64,000 bases of DNA from positions 1-64,000 of the forward strand of contig CAKZHN010000180.1 in the NCBI GenBank assembly GCA_936924235.1. The letters are read 5' to 3'. The position numbers and the translations under genes were made by a program. This stretch comes from an uncultured Rhodoplanes sp. (lineage in GTDB: Bacteria > Pseudomonadota > Alphaproteobacteria > Rhizobiales > Xanthobacteraceae). This document shows positions 28,801 to 34,848 of the stretch, in pieces. The notes below the pieces were generated by a model that was not told where the DNA came from, ran no database searches, and saw nothing but the letters and a program-made list of their open reading frames with translations. Positions within the stretch are counted from its first letter, which is position 1. Every line of letters begins with the position of its first letter.

Positions 28801-28975
28801 GACCGGCATCGGCTCGCAGGTGCAGCAGCCGCTGGCCTGCGTCATCGTCGGCGGCATGCTGCTGTCGCCGATCTGCAGCCTGCTGGTGATCCCGACCGTG
28901 GCGCGGCTGTTCATGCCGGAGGTCGCGGCCACCGAAGTCGGCGAGGCGAAGGCGCACGCCGAACATCCTGCGTAG
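25823..28975 (+). CDS. RND efflux pump, second HME-type paralogue
   Basis: A 1050-residue RND permease closely related to its upstream neighbour: NIEAYPDPAPPIIEIIAQYPG near the N-terminus (only the first part is shared) and D394, D400, E407 in DLGIIVDATVIMVE. Two pumps with one adaptor suggest a heteromeric trimer, as known for MdtBC, or two pumps sharing an adaptor; both are inference. It starts at ATG 25823 after a 120-base gap containing a possible terminator. The 3' end lies only about 50 bases from a palindromic repeat that has been interrupted by the islet at 29043. Confidence 0.92.
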   Translation: MIRNLIAVCLSRRPLVLIGFVAFLAIGLGAFSVLNIEAYPDPAPPIIEIIAQYPGQSPEEVERYVTIPIEIAVASTPGLKFIRSNSVFALGFVRLQFEYGRDYYFVRQQALNRLKEADLPAVVQPVISPAGTISEIYRYQLSGPPGMDLIELRTLQDWTVERRLRLVPGVADVLVLGGKTKEFQAEIDLSKMRAHGLTLPQIINAINTSNSNVGGRTISMGEQSVNVRGIGVISSVKDMDNIVLTQQNGFPVLLSDVAKSQVGYRPRLGMAGRDDLTDVVNGIVLMQKFERTMDVVTRVREEVKRLNSDGSLPKGVKILPFYDRGDLVGITVHTVLHNMAFGVALIFIIQWLFLGNLRSAVIVAATIPVALLLAVMITVLRGESANLLSIGAIDLGIIVDATVIMVENIFRHLAHHTQRAFADRTAALSDKLHRVLTAAVEVDKAIFFSVIITIAAFLPLFTMQGVEGQIFGPMARTYAYALAGAVIATFTVTPVLASVLLPEKLEEVETFLVRGVRGAYQRLLPLAVGNARAAAGIAVAFLLLVGILGARLGTEFLPKLEEGNLWIRAVMPPTINLESGMDTVGAIRRAILQFAPVQTVASEQGRGDDATDPDGSFLAEFFVPLKPQSEWPRGLTKEELVRQMNEKLANDFIGIDFNFSQYIQDNIEEAVSGVKGENSVKLFGPDLGELERLSKQIKTELGKVPGVVNPAAFKLLGQPNLTVKIDRTKAARYGFTVGDINTVVQAAIGGQEVTRVYEGEVNSALTVRFASQYRDNVDSIRSIPIALPGTDPKTGLAYIALSDVAEVKLDTGAAYIYRENSRRFIPLKYSVRERDLGSTVAEAQERIAEKVPLPPGYRMEWSGEFGALQEAKKRLAVIVPLSLLLILALLYSLFNSVRDSLIALSGIPFAVCGGILGLYVAGLNASVSAAVGFISLFGVAAMDGILLVSYIRRDMDEGMATESAILRAGEARMRQVFMTGFSACIGLVPAAISTGIGSQVQQPLACVIVGGMLLSPICSLLVIPTVARLFMPEVAATEVGEAKAHAEHPA

Positions 28976-29021
28976 CGCGCGGTTCAGTGAAATTTGAATA
29001 GGCTCGCGCCGCTTGCGCTGT

Positions 29022-29042
29022 TCACCTCTCCCCGCTTGCGGG
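29022..29042. repeat. Left part of the interrupted palindromic repeat
   Basis: TCACCTCTCCCCGCTTGCGG is the left arm of a common palindromic repeat. It continues, after removal of the islet, at 32441 (GAGAGGTCGG). The last 11 bases (CCGCTTGCGGG, 29032-29042) are repeated directly at 32430-32440. Confidence 0.7.
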
Positions 29043-29073
29043 GGGGTATAGTGATAGGATCGAAACTAGGCCA
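29043..29073 (+). repeat. Left terminal inverted repeat of islet
   Basis: GGGGTATAGTGAT followed by seven variable bases and AAACTAGGCCA. It pairs with 32399-32429. A partial copy, AACTAGGCCA, also occurs inside the islet at 30164-30173. Confidence 0.65.
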
Positions 29074-29246
29074 CTTGGCCTGGCAAGCCAACCTGCGCAT
29101 TCATCGTCGCGGGTGAAGGGGTCCACATTTTCTTCATCGAGGGAGCAAATGGCCGGAGAGGTCTGCGTGCCCCTGCGGCGTTCGCCTCAATTTCAACCTG
29201 CCAACGATATTTACTGTTTTAATTACGGCGTCGCGAGCGGAGGACG

Positions 29247-29741
29247 TTACGGTGCACGGCTATCGCGCATAGCAATCAATCGGCGCGCTAAATCTAGCTT
29301 GATAATCTGTTTGAAGCGATACGAGGGTACTTCTGTACTCGACATGTCCCTTAGATTTCTGATGATTTGCAACGGCGTGATAAATAAACCCCAGGGTACA
29401 CCCCACCATCCAAACAATACTGAGAAGAGTAAGTCTCTAATCTGACGTTTGCGCGAGCAATCACGACATTCGAGCTTATTTATAGACCGCCAGGACGTAT
29501 AGACGAGTAACGAGTAAACGCGATGAGATGATCGAACATCAAGCACGGCATTTAGAGCGCACGTTCCACATCGGCCGCGTGACTCTTGATCTATGTATTG
29601 GGCAATCTGCCCCGGCTGCACTTGGTCAAGGATTTCTAAGACTTTGCCCCGTTCGTAGCATTGTCCGGTACAAAAGAAGTAGCTGCCAGCTTTGAGGGCT
29701 CCGAAATTATAATGTTCGCCGCAATAATCGCACGATGCCAC
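29247..29741 (-). CDS. Zinc-ribbon membrane-associated protein
   Basis: A 164-residue protein not assigned to a named family. Cys4, Cys7, Cys24 and Cys28 (CDYCGEHY; FFCTGQCYERG) resemble a treble-clef zinc site. A second Cys set is at 58, 61, 92 and 95 (CGTC; ECRDC). A hydrophobic segment at about 103-127 (LLFSVLFGWWGVPWGLFITP) would insert in the membrane, followed by a basic tail. The start is GTG at 29741, with a strong GGGGAGGAGG ribosome site five bases upstream. It is the most downstream gene of the islet on this strand. It could sense or bind a ligand at the membrane, but no function is known. Confidence 0.7.
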   Translation of the reverse strand: MASCDYCGEHYNFGALKAGSYFFCTGQCYERGKVLEILDQVQPGQIAQYIDQESRGRCGTCALNAVLDVRSSHRVYSLLVYTSWRSINKLECRDCSRKRQIRDLLFSVLFGWWGVPWGLFITPLQIIRNLRDMSSTEVPSYRFKQIIKLDLARRLIAMRDSRAP

Positions 29742-29817
29742 GTGTTCCTCCTCCCCAAAGAGGAGCTTGCCACAAGTCTCGGGCGTGCTTCAATCCAGTT
29801 GTCTAAAGGGCAGCGAG

Positions 29818-30042
29818 CTATTTGACCGCAAGTATTCCACGCAGGGCGGCGGCACCATTGGAAGGTGCAAGACGACTGATCTCTTCATAAAATCCCGCCA
29901 ACACAGTGCAATATGCGGAATATTTTTCAGGCGGGATGAGATCATCCGTCACAACAAGCTTGGCATCGGCACCGAAGCGATCTTGCAGTATGGAAAGCAC
30001 CGTCCCAGTGCTGCGTCGGCAACCTTCTTGTTGAGACAACAT
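29818..30042 (-). CDS. Short ORF, possible gene remnant
   Basis: A 74-codon frame with protein-like composition (LSILQDRFGADAKLVV; VLAGFYEEISRL) lies in the 469-base gap between the zinc-ribbon and phosphoribosyltransferase-like genes. The frame stays open for about 19 further codons upstream of its ATG with similar character (PEPQKFQFRLW), without a start codon. That suggests the 3' end of a truncated or frameshifted gene. The remaining parts of 29742-30210 show nothing else except an AACTAGGCCA match to the islet ends at 30164-30173. Confidence 0.35.
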   Translation of the reverse strand: MLSQQEGCRRSTGTVLSILQDRFGADAKLVVTDDLIPPEKYSAYCTVLAGFYEEISRLAPSNGAAALRGILAVK

Positions 30043-30210
30043 CTGCCAAAGTCGAAATTGGAATTTTTGAGGTTCGGGGGTGTCACCCCGACATGGATGA
30101 TTTAATTCACTCGATCAAAATGTGGTGCAGCGCTCTTTGCGGCTGAGCCTTCCGAGCTTTCAGAACTAGGCCAATGGAAGGAAGGAAGAGAAGTTGACTC
30201 GCAATTGGTT

Positions 30211-31401
30211 TTAACGCTTGGAAGGTACTGGTGTAACCAGCCAAGGTATCTGTTCGTTCACAACTTGTTTCTCCAGAAATCTTCTGGTTAGTGCCAGCCC
30301 CTGCAAGGGAACAGGAAATTGCGCGCGCTTCGTCTTGAACAAGAAAAAATCGGCACCTTCCTCATATCCAGTAATCGGACCATATTCGAATTGAGGCGAT
30401 CCTACGGCGGTAAGTTGATGGTAAATGAGATGGCAGGCGGAGGAAGTTTCTTTCAGCGCCTGAGGGGAAGCCGCTAAAACCGCACAGTAGATTTTCGATG
30501 TCGGAAACCGTTCCCGAAGCAATTCGAGAATGTATCTCACAGTCCTTCCAGAAAGAGCTAGATCACCTACAACCGCAATTACTGTTGGCTGTCCAAATTG
30601 GTCAATTGGTAAATTCCATCGTATTCCACCTTCAGCATAGCCCTCGAAAAACGCGATCGGAGTTCCTGTGAGTTCTGATCGGTACGTCAGCAATCTACTT
30701 ATTGCGGAGCCTCCAGCGTTACCGGCTATAATTAAATCAGGCTTGTACATTGTCACAGCATTCTGAACTCTTGCCAGGGAATCAATTATATCGGTGTAAG
30801 CTAGTCTACGGCCTTCTGGAACTAGCAAAGGATGCAAAAGGCCTTGGCTTGCTTCTGAAATAACTTTTTGCATTACGAGCGATGACGTTCTATCAATCTT
30901 TCGGATCAATGATGCAAATTGTTGTGCGGTTACATCGCGCTGTAACGACTGGCTTGAATGATATTTTTTCCAATCTTGCAATCGTTCAATCACATCGAAC
31001 AAGTACCTACGGCGGCGCTTTATACTCTCGTCGGGTGCGCGCAGATAATAAAAAAGCGTAGCCAGAGCGTCGTCGAAATGTTTGATATCGCCTTTCAAAG
31101 AGTCGGCTGAATCTTCGATCGCTTTAACAAGCGTAATCACGTCCGCAGAGGCGTCAACCTTGGTTGCTAAAGGAGATGTTGCGAGCGCATTTTTAGAGTG
31201 AGCAATCGCTTCGGACTGCTCGCACGCACGCAGTACTTCCTCACCAAAGATCTTTGCCAGCGTGGCTTTATCTGCACCGTCTTCTAACCCTGCCGAGCAA
31301 GCCGCAACACGCGCATCGTGATCCCAATTACGGTCCGCTGCGTCTTGTTGATCAAGACTGTCACTAAGCAGGTCAATTTCGGTGCGCATCCGAGGCATCA
31401 T
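30211..31401 (-). CDS. Phosphoribosyltransferase-like protein with helical N-terminus
   Basis: A 396-residue protein. Residues from about 215 look like a type I phosphoribosyltransferase fold: PDLIIAGNAGGSAISRLL (pyrophosphate-loop position), then PTVIAVVGDLALSGRTVRYIL, where GDLALSGRT (about 279-287) sits at the PRPP-loop position, with GD instead of the usual two acidic residues. The first 200 residues are hydrophilic and mostly helical. I take the ATG at 31401, which overlaps the stop of the upstream gene as ATGA; an open frame runs to 31473. The family is not one I can name. Possible roles are base or nucleotide modification, or an effector domain of a defence or stress system. Confidence 0.75.
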   Translation of the reverse strand: MMPRMRTEIDLLSDSLDQQDAADRNWDHDARVAACSAGLEDGADKATLAKIFGEEVLRACEQSEAIAHSKNALATSPLATKVDASADVITLVKAIEDSADSLKGDIKHFDDALATLFYYLRAPDESIKRRRRYLFDVIERLQDWKKYHSSQSLQRDVTAQQFASLIRKIDRTSSLVMQKVISEASQGLLHPLLVPEGRRLAYTDIIDSLARVQNAVTMYKPDLIIAGNAGGSAISRLLTYRSELTGTPIAFFEGYAEGGIRWNLPIDQFGQPTVIAVVGDLALSGRTVRYILELLRERFPTSKIYCAVLAASPQALKETSSACHLIYHQLTAVGSPQFEYGPITGYEEGADFFLFKTKRAQFPVPLQGLALTRRFLEKQVVNEQIPWLVTPVPSKR

Positions 31402-32294
31402 GGGACCGCCTTCAATCGCGCTTCCAGAATTTGACAGGCTCTCGCATCTGCGAAATTTAATACTCCTGGCCACCTGGTGCCAGCTAGTAATCGATCTCCC
31501 AGCTTAACGCCTTGGATTTCTTCGCGGATCTCGCTTAAGAGCCAGATCGATCGTGGCGAATCCATGGCTGTAATCGCCGTGACCGTGTCAGCCCACTTCT
31601 CCTGCACTGCGGGATCGAGGCCAGCTAGATTCTGCAATATTTGATTCTTGCAGTTTTGCCAATCCGAAGGGGTTTTCGGGATGAACCCGAACTTTGGCCA
31701 GAGAGCACCACCCCGATCCAGGCTTGCGACCAACTCAATGCGAGTCACGCAAATTTTTTTGTAGAAGTCGACAGCTCGTTTGAGCAAATGGTCTGCGATC
31801 TTCACACCTTGTGGAATCGGATCGGCAATAAGAAGGTAATGGAAGGCATATCGGTCCGTTTTCGATATTACAATTTTCCGACGGCCATAAATTCCACCGC
31901 CGCCGGGCTGTGCGTATATGAAATAATATTGGAACCGGCGGTTGCTTCTGACTTCTAATCGAAGAGCGGCTCCTGGGAAAACCGGTGGAAGTAGCTCGAT
32001 AGCAAGATCGGAAGGGTGCCCTAGGCTAGCACTATAGTTCTTACAGTCCGCCAAAGCTTGTTCTAGCAATCTCCATGACTGAAGTGTTCGGCTATCGATT
32101 TGACGTTCGAGCGCTCCTCTCGTTCTGGGAACAGTAACGGAAAATCCGCTCGGAATATGGAGCTCTATGTTACCAACCCAGCTGTTTCTAACGAAGGCAA
32201 TTAGCCTTCCAAAACGAAGGTAAGAACACATCTGGAGGGTTGGAAACCAGTAGCGAAGATGCAGCGAAAACTTTTCTGAAGCTGAAGTAGTCAC
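31398..32294 (-). CDS. Acetyltransferase-like (GNAT-type) protein of unknown role
   Basis: A 298-residue protein whose central part (about 140-210) resembles the C-terminal half of a GNAT fold: a helix in GVKIADHLLKRAVDFYKK, a strand in VTRIELVASLDRGGALW and the closing PKFGFIP. The last is much like the variant GNAT-like domain seen in some phage head and toxin proteins. The flanking regions are not recognised. It starts with GTG at 32294 with a weak ribosome site, so the start is uncertain. Its stop overlaps the start of the phosphoribosyltransferase-like gene (ATGA), which shows tight coupling of the two products. Confidence 0.65.
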   Translation of the reverse strand: MTTSASEKFSLHLRYWFPTLQMCSYLRFGRLIAFVRNSWVGNIELHIPSGFSVTVPRTRGALERQIDSRTLQSWRLLEQALADCKNYSASLGHPSDLAIELLPPVFPGAALRLEVRSNRRFQYYFIYAQPGGGGIYGRRKIVISKTDRYAFHYLLIADPIPQGVKIADHLLKRAVDFYKKICVTRIELVASLDRGGALWPKFGFIPKTPSDWQNCKNQILQNLAGLDPAVQEKWADTVTAITAMDSPRSIWLLSEIREEIQGVKLGDRLLAGTRWPGVLNFADARACQILEARLKAVP

Positions 32295-32300
32295 GACGGT

Positions 32301-32384
32301 TTACCGAGAAGAATTCGTACGTGTCGCTTTGGATGGGGGAAAACGGACTACATTCGACCATCGGTTGATCCTGACTTCAAGCAT
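32301..32384 (-). CDS. 27-residue ORF upstream of the acetyltransferase-like gene
   Basis: ATG at 32384 opens 27 codons (MLEVRINRWSNVVRFPPSKA and seven more, basic) ending in TAA six bases before the GTG of the next gene. It could be a leader peptide coupled to that gene, or chance. It lies between the right terminal repeat and the first main islet gene. Confidence 0.25.
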   Translation of the reverse strand: MLEVRINRWSNVVRFPPSKATRTNSSR

Positions 32385-32398
32385 TTCGTTGGCAAAAA

Positions 32399-32429
32399 TG
32401 GCCTAGTTTTACAGCCATCACTATACCCC
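32399..32429 (-). repeat. Right terminal inverted repeat of islet
   Basis: Read on the minus strand, it begins GGGGTATAGTGAT and ends AAACTAGGCCA, mirroring the left end with six to seven central mismatches. Confidence 0.65.
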
Positions 32430-32540
32430 CCGCTTGCGGGGAGAGGTCGGATCGCGAAAGCGATCCGGGTGAGGGGGTACAGCTCTCGATAAAATTGTAC
32501 CCCTCACCCCGACCCTCTCCCCGCAAGCGGGGAGAGGGAG
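32430..32540. repeat. Right part of the interrupted palindromic repeat
   Basis: It contains GGTGAGGGGGTAC (32468-32480) paired with GTACCCCTCACC (32497-32508), and CGACCCTCTCCCCGCAAGCG near 32510 facing the GCTTGCGGGGAGAGGTCGG at 32432. Its left outer arm is missing here and is found at 29022-29042 instead. It lies between the islet and the alcohol dehydrogenase-like gene and may slow transcription out of the long minus-strand cluster. Confidence 0.75.
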
Positions 32541-32579
32541 CGCACCGCGGCTGCTGCGGCACCTTCAATCCAAAAACGG

Positions 32580-33713
32580 CTACACGGCCCGCGTCGGATC
32601 GACGATGAAGTTCGTGAAGCCGCCGTTGCGGTGGCTGAGCGCCGCCATCGCGTCATTCACCTGCGACAGCGGGAAGACGCGATGCTCGAGCGGCGACACG
32701 TCGAGCGTGCCGGCCGCGACCATCGCGGCCATGTCCTCGCCCTCGCCGGTGGTGAACCAGACCGAGCCCTGCAGGCCGATCCGGTTGGTCATCAGCCAGA
32801 ACGCATTCAGCGGCAGCGTCTCCATCACGGCGCCGACGGTGGCGGCGCGGCCGCCGCGGCGCAGGCCGAACAGCGGCCGCATGAAAGCTGCGGCGTTGGC
32901 GCCCGGCGGCAGGCAGTCGAGCGAGCTGTCGATGCCGTAGCCGTCAGTTTTCGACCTGGCCCAGGCCACGAACGGATCGGCCGGGCCGACCGGCACGCTC
33001 TCGTCGACCGCGTAGACCTCGATGCGCTGCGGCGACAGCGCCTTGACGCGATCGAGCAGCGCCTTGTTGCGGCCGATGCCGAGAATCCGCGTGGCGCCCA
33101 TGGCGAGCGCCAGCATGACGGCATTGAGCCCCAGCATGCCGCTGATGCCGTTCACCAGGAACGTCTGCCCGGGACCGACACCGAGCTTCTTCATGGCCGC
33201 GTAGGCGGTGCCGAGATAGCCGAAGCGCGCCGCCGCCTCGTAGGTCACGTTATCCGGGAGCTTCACCAGGGCGTCCTCGGGCGCGGTGATGAACTGGCTC
33301 AAGCCCCCGTAGGGGTAGGCCTTCATGATGTCCTGCGAGCGGCCGAAATAGCCCTGGAACGTGAAGTTGGGGCAGTCGAGCGATTGGCCGCTGCGGCACA
33401 TCCGGCACGAGCCGCACTTGCGCGCCGGGTTGACGTAGACGCGGTCGCCGGGCTTCACGGTGCGCACCTGATCGCCCGTTTTCGCGATGACGCCGACCGG
33501 ATCGAGGCCGAAGATCGCGGGCAGCGGCGGCATCGCCTTCGGATCGGGCGCGCTGCCGAAGAAGTTGGACACGACCCGCGCAAGGTTGGGCACGATGCCG
33601 CAGGCCTTCACCTCGACCAGCACGTCGGTCGAGCGCGGCTCGGGGATGGGAATCCGGTCGAGCCGCATCGGCTCGCCATACTTGTGGACGCGCGCCGCGA
33701 TCATCGTGGTCAT
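32580..33713 (-). CDS. Zinc-type medium-chain alcohol dehydrogenase-like protein
   Basis: A 377-residue MDR-superfamily oxidoreductase. The structural-zinc cysteines are present (CGSCRMCRSGQSLDC, about residues 96-110), as is a dinucleotide-binding region (VNGISGMLGLNAVMLAL). The catalytic-zinc site is altered: the usual Cys-x-x-Asp/His pattern appears as ACGIVPNLARVV, and the GHE motif is replaced by FGLDPVG. So catalysis may be metal-independent or changed. It is the last gene of the minus-strand catabolic cluster, 12 bases after the TAXI binding protein gene. It could oxidise or reduce a pathway intermediate; the substrate is unknown. Confidence 0.85.
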   Translation of the reverse strand: MTTMIAARVHKYGEPMRLDRIPIPEPRSTDVLVEVKACGIVPNLARVVSNFFGSAPDPKAMPPLPAIFGLDPVGVIAKTGDQVRTVKPGDRVYVNPARKCGSCRMCRSGQSLDCPNFTFQGYFGRSQDIMKAYPYGGLSQFITAPEDALVKLPDNVTYEAAARFGYLGTAYAAMKKLGVGPGQTFLVNGISGMLGLNAVMLALAMGATRILGIGRNKALLDRVKALSPQRIEVYAVDESVPVGPADPFVAWARSKTDGYGIDSSLDCLPPGANAAAFMRPLFGLRRGGRAATVGAVMETLPLNAFWLMTNRIGLQGSVWFTTGEGEDMAAMVAAGTLDVSPLEHRVFPLSQVNDAMAALSHRNGGFTNFIVDPTRAV

Positions 33714-33725
33714 GGCTGATCTTTT

Positions 33726-34703
33726 CTACTTGATCTCGACCGGCTGCATCTTGTGGTCGGCGAAGTACTTGAGCGCGCCGGGGTGATAGGGGATGTCGAA
33801 CTTCTTGTAGAGTGCGGCGGGATTGAACGAAGCGAGATGCGGCGCGATCGCGACCAGGTCCGGCTTGTTGGCCGAAAGCGTCTCGATGATCTTGGCGACC
33901 ACCTCATCCTTGGTCTTGGCATTTGTGAACAGCATGTAGTCGATGGTGTAGACGTTGATCGGCTGCGTCACGCCGACGAACAGCGGCGCCGGATTGGTCG
34001 GCGTCAGATAGCCGTAGGGAAACAGCTTGCGGCTCGCCGCCATGTGCTCCGGCGTGGCGGTGGCGTCGAGCGCGCGGATGCCGCCGACGCTGGCGTCGGC
34101 CTCGCGCACCTTGGGCGCGCCGAAGCCGAAATAGAGCGCGTCGATGGCGCCGGCGATGAAGTCGTCGGCGCCGCGCATTACGTTCGGCACCAGCACCGGC
34201 GTGACGTCCTTGGCGGTGAGCCCGCCGAGCGCGAGCTGCGCCTGGACCAGCATGTCGACGGTGCGCATCGCCGAATAGCTGAGCGCGATGCGCTTGCCCT
34301 TCATGTCGGCGTTGGTCTGCATCGTGGTGTCCCGGCGGACGAAGAACGATGCCCACAGTGGATGAATGACGCCGATCAGCCGCAGGTCGCTCTGCCGGTT
34401 CGGGCCCTCGGCCTGCGCCTGCACCTCGGCGAGGTTGGCGATGCCGAGATCGATCTCGCCGCGCGCCACCATCGGGATCAGGACGGTCTCGCCGGCCGTG
34501 GTCTGGACCAGCGTGTTGAGCCCGCCTTTTTCCTTCAGCACCTTGGCGATGGCAGTGCCGGTGGTGTGCGCCAGCGTGCCGGGCTGCATGGTGGCGAGAC
34601 CGTAGGTCTGCGCGCTTGCCGGGGCGGCGGCGAGAAAAGCTGCGGCGACGGCGGCAATGGCCGCGCCAGCACAACGGATGTTGCCCCTGAATCCGGGTGT
34701 CAT
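33726..34703 (-). CDS. TAXI-family TRAP-type solute-binding protein
   Basis: A 325-residue periplasmic protein of the TAXI (TRAP-associated extracytoplasmic immunogenic) family. It has a signal peptide ending PASAQTYGLATMQPG and the typical TTAGETVLIPMVARGEIDLG and KGKRIALSYSAMRT segments. TAXI proteins deliver solutes to fused TRAP permeases; none is next to it, so it may work with a distant transporter. The ATG at 34703 has GAGGGAGG upstream and is preferred over an earlier ATG at 34724. It lies between UbiD and the dehydrogenase-like gene. Confidence 0.9.
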   Translation of the reverse strand: MTPGFRGNIRCAGAAIAAVAAAFLAAAPASAQTYGLATMQPGTLAHTTGTAIAKVLKEKGGLNTLVQTTAGETVLIPMVARGEIDLGIANLAEVQAQAEGPNRQSDLRLIGVIHPLWASFFVRRDTTMQTNADMKGKRIALSYSAMRTVDMLVQAQLALGGLTAKDVTPVLVPNVMRGADDFIAGAIDALYFGFGAPKVREADASVGGIRALDATATPEHMAASRKLFPYGYLTPTNPAPLFVGVTQPINVYTIDYMLFTNAKTKDEVVAKIIETLSANKPDLVAIAPHLASFNPAALYKKFDIPYHPGALKYFADHKMQPVEIK

Positions 34704-34848
34704 TGTCGCCTCCCTCAACCGCAATGGCCCGGTTGCACCCGGTGCTTGAGGCGAAGCGTAGCGGCTTGCTGGGCGTCCCGGAAGCCCGACATGTTTGAGG
34801 CCGGTTGGGTCTCAACCGGCCTCGTCAATTGCCCGAAGTTGGAGAACG

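Larger units (their letters stand above)
29043..32429. mobile_element. 3.4-kb islet with terminal inverted repeats, no transposase
   Basis: The left end (29043-29073) and the right end (32399-32429) are 31-bp imperfect inverted repeats. Thirteen bases match at the tip (GGGGTATAGTGAT) and eleven at the inner end (AAACTAGGCCA), with a diverged middle. CCGCTTGCGGG flanks both ends directly and looks like a target-site duplication inside a palindromic repeat. The content is visibly AT-richer than the surroundings and codes for three main proteins. No transposase or integrase is seen, so it would have to be moved in trans. An alternative is that only miniature elements at the borders are mobile. 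The 271-base stretch before 29247 holds no other gene I can support. Confidence 0.65.

Noticed and set aside
22496..28966. 2156-residue open frame on the minus strand
   Set aside because: It spans the antisense of two RND pump genes and is full of His, Asp and Arg repeats. It is produced by codon bias, not a giant protein.
29113..29445. 110-residue plus-strand frame at the left end of the islet
   Set aside because: It largely overlaps the zinc-ribbon gene in antisense, and has no recognisable motif.
32399..32429. CsoR/RcnR-like operator reading of the ACTATACCCCCC sequence
   Set aside because: The tract resembles metal-repressor operators, but its mirrored copy at the other islet end and the restored empty site fit a mobile-element terminus better.
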